From assembly GCA_049582065.1 (NCBI GenBank), contig JBAUTF010000108.1, positions 1 through 20,268 on the forward strand: DNA of 20,268 nucleotides, written 5' to 3'. The notes beneath the pieces were generated by a model, which was given only the letters and a program-made list of their open reading frames with translations, was not told the origin of the DNA and did no database searches. Position 1 is the stretch's first letter, and each line of letters begins with the position of its first letter. Shown here piece after piece: positions 14,560-20,268 of the stretch. Both the position numbers and the translations under genes were made by a program. This DNA is from DATKSS01 sp049582065. Its GTDB lineage: Bacteria; Chloroflexota; Dormibacteria; Dormibacterales; Dormibacteraceae.

Positions 14560-16080
14560 CTAGACGCCCGGCGCTCCGGCCGGCAGCGGCGCAGGCCTGG
14601 TCGCGGTCGCCCCGGGTTGAGTGTTGACCGCGTGGCCGCGCCCGACGGCCCAGAAGACGATTGCGACGACGATCAGGAACGCGACCGTGGCGAATGTGTA
14701 GATCTCAAACGTCGATCGAGATACACCGCTGTAGGCGGCGTTCCAGCTCGAGGTGAAGAGACCGGGCCACAGCGCAAATACGGTGGCCGCGACGACCCAG
14801 AACATCGTGAGGATCACGCAGATCCAGGCGCCAGCCTGGCCGCCCGGGACCATATACGGCCTCGGGACGTTCGGGTATTTGCGGCGAAGCGTCAGCAGCG
14901 CCGGGAAGATCAGGATGTAGGAGAAGGTGGTGGTCGAGATGACCAGGCCAAGCACCGCTGCGAAGTAGCCGTGGAGGCCGCCACTGCCGGTGACGAAGAA
15001 CGTGATGAACATGAAGATGGTGGCGATGATGCCGGAGAAGACGTTCACCACGATCGGGGTCCCGAACCGGGTCGAGAAGTAGCCGAGCTGCTGAGGCCCT
15101 GAGCCTGCGAGGGCGCTGATCGCCATCAGCCGGTCCGACCCCATCAGCCAGGTGGTGCCGCTGGACAGCAGCACAAAAACTACGGCGAGCGCTGCAAGGT
15201 GGTTGAAGAAGGGCGCGGCGCCTCCCAGGACGCTGCTCGAGGCGAACTGATAAGCGGAGACGAAGCCGGAGACGTTGCTCAGCTGGCCGGACGACAGGAT
15301 GAGCACGACGCCGGCGATTGGGATGCCGTATCCAAGGAACGAGATGAGCCCGGAGATGTAGACCGAGCGCGGGATGTCCTTCTGCGGGTTGTCCATCTCC
15401 TCGCTGGCATTGGTTTGCAGCTCGAAACCGATCCACTGGAAAACGATCACGCCGAGCACGCCGATCAGGACGGTGGTGTTGGTCGGGAAGAACCCGCTCG
15501 TGCTGCCGTGGAAGCCGTGCTGCACGCCAGACCCGATGACCAGGATGGCGAAGAAGCCCAGCAGGGCGATCCTGATCATGGCCCCCAGGTTGGGCACCCA
15601 TTTCATGTAGCGCAGCGAGAGGATGTTCATCGTCACGGCAACCCAGATGAACAGGAAGCCGATGACCGTCTCAGCTCCCTGGTTGCCGCTGAAGCTGCTG
15701 CCCCAGAGGGCGTCCGAGGTGGCGATGGCGGTCGCCGTGAGGGTTCCGCCCAGCCAGATCGGGTTGCTGAGCCAGTACAGGACGCCCACCACCGCGCCGG
15801 CGAAGTGGCCGTAGGCCAGTCGCACCCAGTCATACGTGGCGCCTTCGGTCGGGAAGGCTGTACCCAGCTCGGACGTCAAGAGGCCGTACGGGATGAGGAA
15901 TGTCACCGCGGAGACGATGAGCCAGAAGATCGCCTGGATCCCATAGGAGGACGACTGGCCGATGGTGTCGATGGCCACGATGGCGCAGACGGTGAAGAAG
16001 ATCATGTCGAACCGGAAGAGCGACTTCTTGAGCTTGCGCTTCTCGGCTACAAGCTCGGCTACGGCGGCGGTATCCCCCAT
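14560..16080 (-). CDS. APC-superfamily amino acid/amine permease
   Basis: This 506-residue inner-membrane transporter has about twelve hydrophobic helices. The first carries the APC-type start LFRFDMIFFTVCAIVAIDTIGQ, and LTSELGTAFPTEGATYDWVR is the conserved loop after helix 2. GFELQTNASEEMDNPQKDIP matches the conserved APC segment around helix 6. The start is placed at ATG 16080, which has GGGGAGGG 5 nt upstream; an ATG at 16095 would add five residues without an SD. It is divergent from the class III aminotransferase and ureohydrolase, so it probably imports their amino or guanidino substrate (inference). A GABA-, polyamine- or general amino-acid permease is possible. Confidence 0.9.
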   Translation of the reverse strand: MGDTAAVAELVAEKRKLKKSLFRFDMIFFTVCAIVAIDTIGQSSSYGIQAIFWLIVSAVTFLIPYGLLTSELGTAFPTEGATYDWVRLAYGHFAGAVVGVLYWLSNPIWLGGTLTATAIATSDALWGSSFSGNQGAETVIGFLFIWVAVTMNILSLRYMKWVPNLGAMIRIALLGFFAILVIGSGVQHGFHGSTSGFFPTNTTVLIGVLGVIVFQWIGFELQTNASEEMDNPQKDIPRSVYISGLISFLGYGIPIAGVVLILSSGQLSNVSGFVSAYQFASSSVLGGAAPFFNHLAALAVVFVLLSSGTTWLMGSDRLMAISALAGSGPQQLGYFSTRFGTPIVVNVFSGIIATIFMFITFFVTGSGGLHGYFAAVLGLVISTTTFSYILIFPALLTLRRKYPNVPRPYMVPGGQAGAWICVILTMFWVVAATVFALWPGLFTSSWNAAYSGVSRSTFEIYTFATVAFLIVVAIVFWAVGRGHAVNTQPGATATRPAPLPAGAPGV

Positions 16081-16136
16081 CCAAACCCTCCCCATCGTCT
16101 ATGACGAACAGATGAAAACGCGACAATTAGAGGGCC

Positions 16137-16165
16137 AAGGCCCGGACCTGTCAAGGCGGGGCCTT
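16137..16165 (+). promoter_or_regulatory. Hairpin in the 5' leader of the aminotransferase
   Basis: AAGGCCCG (16137-16144) can pair with CGGGGCCTT (16157-16165) with one bulge and a 12-nt loop, ending 7 nt before the SD GGAGGG (about 16171-16176). It could be a structured leader or an operator dyad. I could not match it to a known riboswitch. Confidence 0.35.
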
Positions 16166-16183
16166 ACTACGGAGGGTTTGTAG

Positions 16184-17557
16184 ATGGCGACCACGACCAC
16201 GCGAGAGGTTCCGGCCGGACGCGTCGCCGCGCTCATCCAGGGCGAGGAGGAGAAGTTCCGGCGGGCTCGGCCCCGCTCGCGCCAGCTCTGGAACGAGGCT
16301 CGCGAGGTCATGCCCCGGGGTGTCCCTTCTTCGTTCCAGGACGCCTCTCCGCAGCCCGTCTTCATGGAGCGCGGGCACGGCAGCCGGGTGTGGGACGTGG
16401 ACGGCAACGAGTACGTCGACTTCCACAACGGGTTTGGCGTGATGATCGTGGGCCACGCCCACCCCAAGATCGTGGACGCGGTGACACGGCAGGTCGCACT
16501 GGGCTCGCATTTCGCCCAACCCGTCGAGAACAGCATCATCGTGGCGCGCGAGCTCTCGCGGCGCTTCAAGCAGCCCAAGTGGCGCTTCACCAACTCCGGC
16601 ACCGAGTCGACGCTCGACGCCGTGAGGATCGCCCGGGGCTTCACAGGCCGGGAGCGCCTGATCAAGATCGAGGCTTCCTACCACGGCCATCACGACGCGC
16701 TGATGGTGTCGGTCGAGCCGCCGCCCGACCGGATGGGGCCCGCCGAGTCCCCAGCCTCTTTCCCGCAGAGCGAGGGCATCCCCGCCGCGATCGTGGAGCT
16801 GACCACCGTGGTGCCGTTCAACGACCTCCCGGCGCTGGAGAAGGCCTTCGAGCATCACCGCGGCGAGGTGGCCGCCATCATCGTCGAGCCGGCGATGATG
16901 AACGTCGGCATCGTCCTGCCCGACCAGGGATACCTGGCGGCGATCAAGGAGGTCGCCCACAAGCACGGCGCGCTCCTGATCTTCGACGAAGTGAAGACGG
17001 GCGTCACCATCTCCCCCGGCGGCGCGACGGAGCGCTTCGGTGTGACGCCAGACCTCGTGGCGCTGGCCAAGGCGATCGGTGGCGGCCTGCCGTGCGGCGC
17101 GGTCGGCGGCCGCGACGACGTCATGGGCGTGATCGAAGACAAGCGTGTCGCCCAGATGGGCACGTTCAACGGCAACCCGCTGACCATGGCCGCGGCCAGG
17201 GTCACCCTGCTCGAAATCCTCGACGCGTCGGCCTACGCGCATTTCGACGCGCTGGCGGAGACGCTGCAGGGCGGCCTCGACGAAGTGATCGCCGAGCACG
17301 ACCTGCCGTACCACGCCACCACCCTCGCGGCGCGCGGCGGCGTGACGTATCGCGCCCGGCGCGTTCGCAACTATCGTGACTACCTCGAGATCGACAAGAA
17401 CCTCGCCTACCTGAGCTGGCTCTACCAGTGCAACCGGGGCGTGATCATGGCGCCGGGCGCGGAAGAGAACTGGACCCTGTCGGTGCAGCACTCCATCGAG
17501 GACGTGCAGCGGTACATCGACAACTTCGCCGAGATGGCCAGGGACCTACGCTCGTAG
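16184..17557 (+). CDS. PLP-dependent class III aminotransferase (HemL-like)
   Basis: This 457-residue cytoplasmic enzyme resembles glutamate-1-semialdehyde aminomutase and beta-amino-acid aminotransferases. It has VWDVDGNEYVDFHNGFGVMIVGHAHP at the N-terminal half, the cofactor loop FTNSGTESTLDAVRIARGF, ASYHGHHDALM, the PLP Asp in LLIFDEVKTGV and the Schiff-base lysine Lys296 in LVALAKAIGGGLPCGAVGG. The active-site segment DEVKTG instead of the DEVMTG that I recall for HemL, together with the catabolic context, argues against a haem-pathway role. The start is ATG 16184 after a GGAGGG SD. The ureohydrolase gene follows after 12 bp, forming an operon. It probably removes the amino group from the product of that enzyme or from an imported amino acid. 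Confidence 0.9.
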   Translation: MATTTTREVPAGRVAALIQGEEEKFRRARPRSRQLWNEAREVMPRGVPSSFQDASPQPVFMERGHGSRVWDVDGNEYVDFHNGFGVMIVGHAHPKIVDAVTRQVALGSHFAQPVENSIIVARELSRRFKQPKWRFTNSGTESTLDAVRIARGFTGRERLIKIEASYHGHHDALMVSVEPPPDRMGPAESPASFPQSEGIPAAIVELTTVVPFNDLPALEKAFEHHRGEVAAIIVEPAMMNVGIVLPDQGYLAAIKEVAHKHGALLIFDEVKTGVTISPGGATERFGVTPDLVALAKAIGGGLPCGAVGGRDDVMGVIEDKRVAQMGTFNGNPLTMAAARVTLLEILDASAYAHFDALAETLQGGLDEVIAEHDLPYHATTLAARGGVTYRARRVRNYRDYLEIDKNLAYLSWLYQCNRGVIMAPGAEENWTLSVQHSIEDVQRYIDNFAEMARDLRS

Positions 17558-17569
17558 CCGGGTAGCGAG

Positions 17570-18574
17570 GTGCCGCGCCTTGGAGGAATGTACGGCCCGG
17601 ACGTGACTTTTCTAGGGGTCGACCGGTGCGACCTCGAGGATCCGTCGACGTTCGAGGGCGCCGATGTCGTGATCATCGGCGCCCCTTACGACGCCGGCAC
17701 CTCGTACCGGGCCGGCGCGCGATTCGGACCCAGGCTCATCCGAACCACGGACTATCTGCCGCACGACTCGTCGCGACCACACCTCGCGCTGCGCGTCGAT
17801 CCACTCAAGGACATGCGGGTCGTGGACGCGGGCGACATCGAGATGCCGGGCGTCGAAGGCCGCGCCGGGCTGGATGCGCTCGAGCGCGCGGTCCAGGCTG
17901 CTGCGGAGGCGGGCGCGATCCCACTGGTGCTCGGCGGCGACCACACCATCACCTGGCCTGATGTCACCGGAGTGGCGCGGGCCAAGGGCTGGGGCCGCGT
18001 GTCTGTGATCCACTTCGACGCCCACGCCGACACGGGCGACATCCAGTTCGGCAGCCTGATCGGCCACGGCCTTCCGATGCGCCGCCTGATCGAGTCGGGG
18101 GCATGCCGGGGCGACCGCTTCCTCCAGGTCGGCCTGCGCGGCTACTGGCCCGAGCCGCCCACCCTGCAGTGGATGGCGGAGCAGGGGATGCGGTCTTTCG
18201 AGATGCACGAGGTCGTCTCGCGCGGGCTCGACGCGGTGCTGGAGGAGGCCTTCGCCATCGCGGTCGACGATTGCGACGGCGTCTTCGTCTCGGTCGACCT
18301 CGACGTGGTCGACCCTGGGATGGCGCCAGGCACGGGGACCCCTGAGCCCGGCGGGATCACCGGGCGCCAGCTGCTCGACGCGGTGCGGCGGATCGCGATC
18401 GAGCTGCCGGTGGTCGGGGTGGACGTGGTCGAGGTCGCGCCGGCCTACGACTCGGCGGAGATCACCTCGTTCCTCGCCAACCGGGTCGTGCTCGAGATGC
18501 TGTCAGGCATCGCCTTCCGGCGCCGCGGCGGCACATGGGACTCGATCCCCCGCACCCTGCTGGAAGGCCGCTGA
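17570..18574 (+). CDS. Ureohydrolase (agmatinase/arginase family)
   Basis: This 334-residue cytoplasmic enzyme hydrolyses a guanidino group to an amine plus urea using a dimetal site. The ligands are all present: His125 in LGGDHT, Asp150, His152 and Asp154 in DAHAD, and Asp243 and Asp245 in SVDLDVVDP. Substrate candidates are agmatine, guanidinobutyrate, guanidinopropionate or free guanidine; sequence alone does not decide. GTG 17570 gives the start PRLGGMYGPDVTFLG, which matches my memory of actinobacterial relatives; the ATG at 17588 has GGAGG only 1 nt away, too close to serve it. It forms an operon with the aminotransferase and converges on the LLM gene with only 3 bp between stops. Confidence 0.9.
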   Translation: MPRLGGMYGPDVTFLGVDRCDLEDPSTFEGADVVIIGAPYDAGTSYRAGARFGPRLIRTTDYLPHDSSRPHLALRVDPLKDMRVVDAGDIEMPGVEGRAGLDALERAVQAAAEAGAIPLVLGGDHTITWPDVTGVARAKGWGRVSVIHFDAHADTGDIQFGSLIGHGLPMRRLIESGACRGDRFLQVGLRGYWPEPPTLQWMAEQGMRSFEMHEVVSRGLDAVLEEAFAIAVDDCDGVFVSVDLDVVDPGMAPGTGTPEPGGITGRQLLDAVRRIAIELPVVGVDVVEVAPAYDSAEITSFLANRVVLEMLSGIAFRRRGGTWDSIPRTLLEGR

Positions 18575-18577
18575 GCC

Positions 18578-19408
18578 TTAGTCCAGGTAGGGGCGGACCA
18601 TCGCAGCCAGCTCGTCCAGCTTGGCCAGCCCAGCGTCTCGGCCGTCGGGCGGTACATAGTAGATGAGCCGATCGACACCGGCTTTGGCGAGGCGCTCGAT
18701 CTCCTCGGCGGCCGGCTTGGGGTAATAGCTCACGGGAATCGGCGGGCGGCCGGCGGCCCCGGCCAGCTCCTGCAGCTCCGGGATACGGGCGATGACGTCG
18801 CCGCGATTCGGCATCCAGCCGTCGGCGTAGCGGACGACGCGCTCGAGGATCTTCGGGCCGCTGCCGCCCAGGATGACCGGTGGGTAAGGCTTCTGGACCG
18901 GTTTGGGCCACGCCCACATCGGGCCGAAATCGACCATGGCGCCGTGGTACTCGGCTTCGTCCTGCGTCCAGATCGCCTTCATCGCCTCGACCTTCTCGCG
19001 CAGCAGAGTCCAGCGGGTGCTGAAATCGGTGCCGTGGTCGGCCATCTCTTCGCGGTTCCAACCAGCACCGACCCCAAAGAGGAAGCGCCCGCCCGAAACG
19101 TGGTCGAGGCTCGCGACCTGCTTGGCGGTCTGGATGGTGTCGCGCTGGATGACCAGGCAGATGCCCGTCGCGACGAGGAGCTTTTTGGTGGCGGCCGCCG
19201 CGACTGTCAGCGCGATGAACGGGTCCATCGCGTGCCAGTAATGCTTGGGAAGCTCATCCCCGCCCGGCCACTTCGACTGCCGGCCGCCCGGGATGTGAGA
19301 GTGCTCGGCGACCCAGAGCGACTCGAATCCGCGGTCCTCGACCGCCGGCCCAAGCTCCGCCATCGAGATCGCGTAGTCGGTCGGGAAGATGGCGATGCCG
19401 AACTTCAC
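18578..19408 (-). CDS. LLM-class (probably F420-dependent) oxidoreductase
   Basis: This 276-residue cytoplasmic TIM-barrel protein belongs to the luciferase-like monooxygenase group. It shows KFGIAIFPTDYAIS at the start, FESLWVAEHSHIPG, ATGICLVIQRDT, the conserved GVGAGWNREEM and PPVILGGSGPKILERV. This pattern is close to the F420-dependent TIGR03619-type subfamily, so reduced F420 is the likely cofactor, though FMN cannot be ruled out. The start is set at GTG 19408, where homologues typically begin; an ATG at 19426 adds six residues and neither has a good SD. It lies 36 bp downstream of the HD-GYP gene on the same strand. Substrate is unknown. Confidence 0.88.
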   Translation of the reverse strand: MKFGIAIFPTDYAISMAELGPAVEDRGFESLWVAEHSHIPGGRQSKWPGGDELPKHYWHAMDPFIALTVAAAATKKLLVATGICLVIQRDTIQTAKQVASLDHVSGGRFLFGVGAGWNREEMADHGTDFSTRWTLLREKVEAMKAIWTQDEAEYHGAMVDFGPMWAWPKPVQKPYPPVILGGSGPKILERVVRYADGWMPNRGDVIARIPELQELAGAAGRPPIPVSYYPKPAAEEIERLAKAGVDRLIYYVPPDGRDAGLAKLDELAAMVRPYLD

Positions 19409-19444
19409 CCTGCAATGGTGAGCCATCGCGAGACTCGGCTTCGG

Positions 19445-20068
19445 CTAAAAGGCCAACGCCCTCCTTGCGATCCCTCGGGAGGCTGACGTTGTCGCGTCGA
19501 GGGCGGCGCAGAGCGCGCCGACTGCTTTGGGGTCAAGGCGCGACCCGGACTCCTCGTGCAGGACGCGCCGCGCCTGGAACTGGCTGCACGCCTTGCGGTA
19601 CGGCCGGTCGGAGGTCAGGGCGTCATAGGTGTCGGCGACGGCCACGATCCGCGCCTCGAGCGGGATCGCCTCGGAGGTCAACCCGTACGGGTAGCCGCTG
19701 CCGTCAAGGCGCTCGTGGTGATACAGCACGGCGAGCACCTCGCGGCTCGACTGCCCGGCGCGGTCCAGGAGGTTCAAGCCCATCTCCGGGTGACATTTCA
19801 TGAGAGTCCACTCCGACTCGTCAAGGGCAGTGTGCTTGCCGAGCACGGCGTCGGGGATTCCGACTTTGCCGATGTCATGCAGCAGCCCGGCCCGGGCGAG
19901 GATCCTCAGCTCGGCGGCGCTCATCGAGAGCTGGCGGCCGATGTGCACGCACAGGTGTGCGACGCGCAGGTTGTGCTGGCGCGATTGCCGGTCCTTGACC
20001 TTGAGGCCGAGGACCGCGACCGCATCGAACCATCCCCTGATCTGCTGTACGGACGGTTGTACTAGCAA
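19445..20068 (-). CDS. Stand-alone HD-GYP domain phosphodiesterase
   Basis: This 207-residue protein is almost only the HD-GYP domain, which hydrolyses cyclic di-GMP and related dinucleotides. Its motifs are His64-Asp65 in HDIGKVGIPD (Lys68), His93 in KCHPEMG, His117-His118 in YHHERLDGSGYP (GYP at 125-127) and Asp146 in VAVADTYDALTSDRPYRK, so the metal centre looks complete. There is no sensor, receiver or membrane domain, which is unusual; control must come from expression or a partner protein. The start is TTG 20068, supported by GGAGGAGG 6 nt upstream. It precedes the LLM gene on the same strand and may be co-transcribed. Confidence 0.9.
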   Translation of the reverse strand: MLVQPSVQQIRGWFDAVAVLGLKVKDRQSRQHNLRVAHLCVHIGRQLSMSAAELRILARAGLLHDIGKVGIPDAVLGKHTALDESEWTLMKCHPEMGLNLLDRAGQSSREVLAVLYHHERLDGSGYPYGLTSEAIPLEARIVAVADTYDALTSDRPYRKACSQFQARRVLHEESGSRLDPKAVGALCAALDATTSASRGIARRALAF

Positions 20069-20268
20069 TTGGGACCTCCTCCGATAACTGGCTGACGAAG
20101 TCCAGTCACCCCGCGTTTTATCTCAACGCTTAGATCGACAACGGTCGGAAGGGCCAGGTTGGTCGCTAATCAATCCGCGGGCAGGCTACTTCCAGTAGCC
20201 GAAAGCGTGGGGTGCGGCGGCACGCGCGCCCCCGCACGCTGGACGTTCGTCAATCGACGACCACGCCG
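20069..20268. other. Non-coding stretch upstream of the HD-GYP gene with two hairpins
   Basis: No gene is supported in these 200 bp. GGCTAC (20184-20189) pairs with GTAGCC (20195-20200) around a 5-nt loop, and GCGTG (20205-20209) pairs with CACGC (20235-20239), extended by G/C runs with a bulge. For the HD-GYP gene the minus strand has a possible -10 in GATAAAAC at about 20113-20121 but no clear -35. The hairpins could belong to a leader RNA or to the end of a gene outside the window. I found no match to cyclic-di-GMP riboswitch consensus. Confidence 0.4.

Noticed and set aside
12912..14627. 571-codon plus-strand frame over the amidohydrolase
   Set aside because: Arginine- and glycine-rich shadow of the amidohydrolase frame, which carries all the metal motifs.
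16131..16176. Guanidine riboswitch upstream of the aminotransferase-ureohydrolase operon
   Set aside because: The hairpin lacks the ACGR-loop pairs of guanidine-II and I could not align it to guanidine-I or -III consensus from memory.
16184..17557. Annotation of the aminotransferase as hemL (haem biosynthesis)
   Set aside because: Similarity to the family is clear, but the DEVKTG active-site variant and the operon with a ureohydrolase and permease fit a catabolic aminotransferase better.
20100..20268. Cyclic-di-GMP riboswitch ahead of the HD-GYP gene
   Set aside because: The hairpins lack the conserved loop sequences and spacing of class I or II; a covariance search would be needed to revive the idea.
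1..20268. Mobile elements, CRISPR, tRNA, rRNA or phage genes
   Set aside because: No transposase or integrase motifs, no regularly spaced repeats and no tRNA- or rRNA-like sequence were found on reading both strands.

Overview
The window is a GC-rich chromosomal segment from a free-living bacterium. Many genes start with GTG, several start with no Shine-Dalgarno (SD) sequence 6 nt after a TANNNT -10 box (leaderless pattern), and there is an LLM-type (probably F420-using) oxidoreductase. This fits the Actinobacteria / Chloroflexota / Dormibacterota side of bacteria, probably a soil organism. That placement is inference from style and gene content. No rRNA, tRNA, CRISPR array, insertion sequence or phage gene was seen.

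Layout. (1) 1-4804 is a divergent cluster of five genes. Two transglutaminase-like genes run leftward, one of them cut by the window edge. A circularly permuted ATP-grasp protein, an alpha-E protein and a third transglutaminase-like protein run rightward, with start/stop overlaps. This is an expanded form of a widespread, predicted but poorly characterised peptide ligation/modification system. (2) 4832-7321 is an isoleucine-linked module: an ACT-domain protein facing away from citramalate synthase (cimA). Between them lies a complete ribosome-mediated attenuator: a 20-codon leader peptide carrying the run IGIVIEI, an antiterminator pairing, and a terminator whose 3' arm is also the cimA SD. 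(3) 7297-9549 holds a frameshifted response-regulator relic, then a leftward HTH-TPR regulator, a 31-residue signal-peptide-like microprotein just upstream of it, and a small two-helix membrane protein. (4) 9726-11867 is an orphan membrane histidine kinase. (5) 11864-18574 is a catabolic neighbourhood: a Rieske oxygenase, a YtcJ-like amidohydrolase, an APC amine/amino-acid permease, a class III aminotransferase and a ureohydrolase. The last two form an operon, with the permease divergent from it; together they suggest uptake and breakdown of a guanidino or amino compound. (6) 18578-20068 carries an LLM-family oxidoreductase and an HD-GYP phosphodiesterase on the minus strand.

The strongest points are the cimA attenuator, readable base by base, the candidate secreted-peptide/HTH-TPR pair, and the three-transglutaminase ATP-grasp/alpha-E cluster. 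Function beyond family level is inference throughout.
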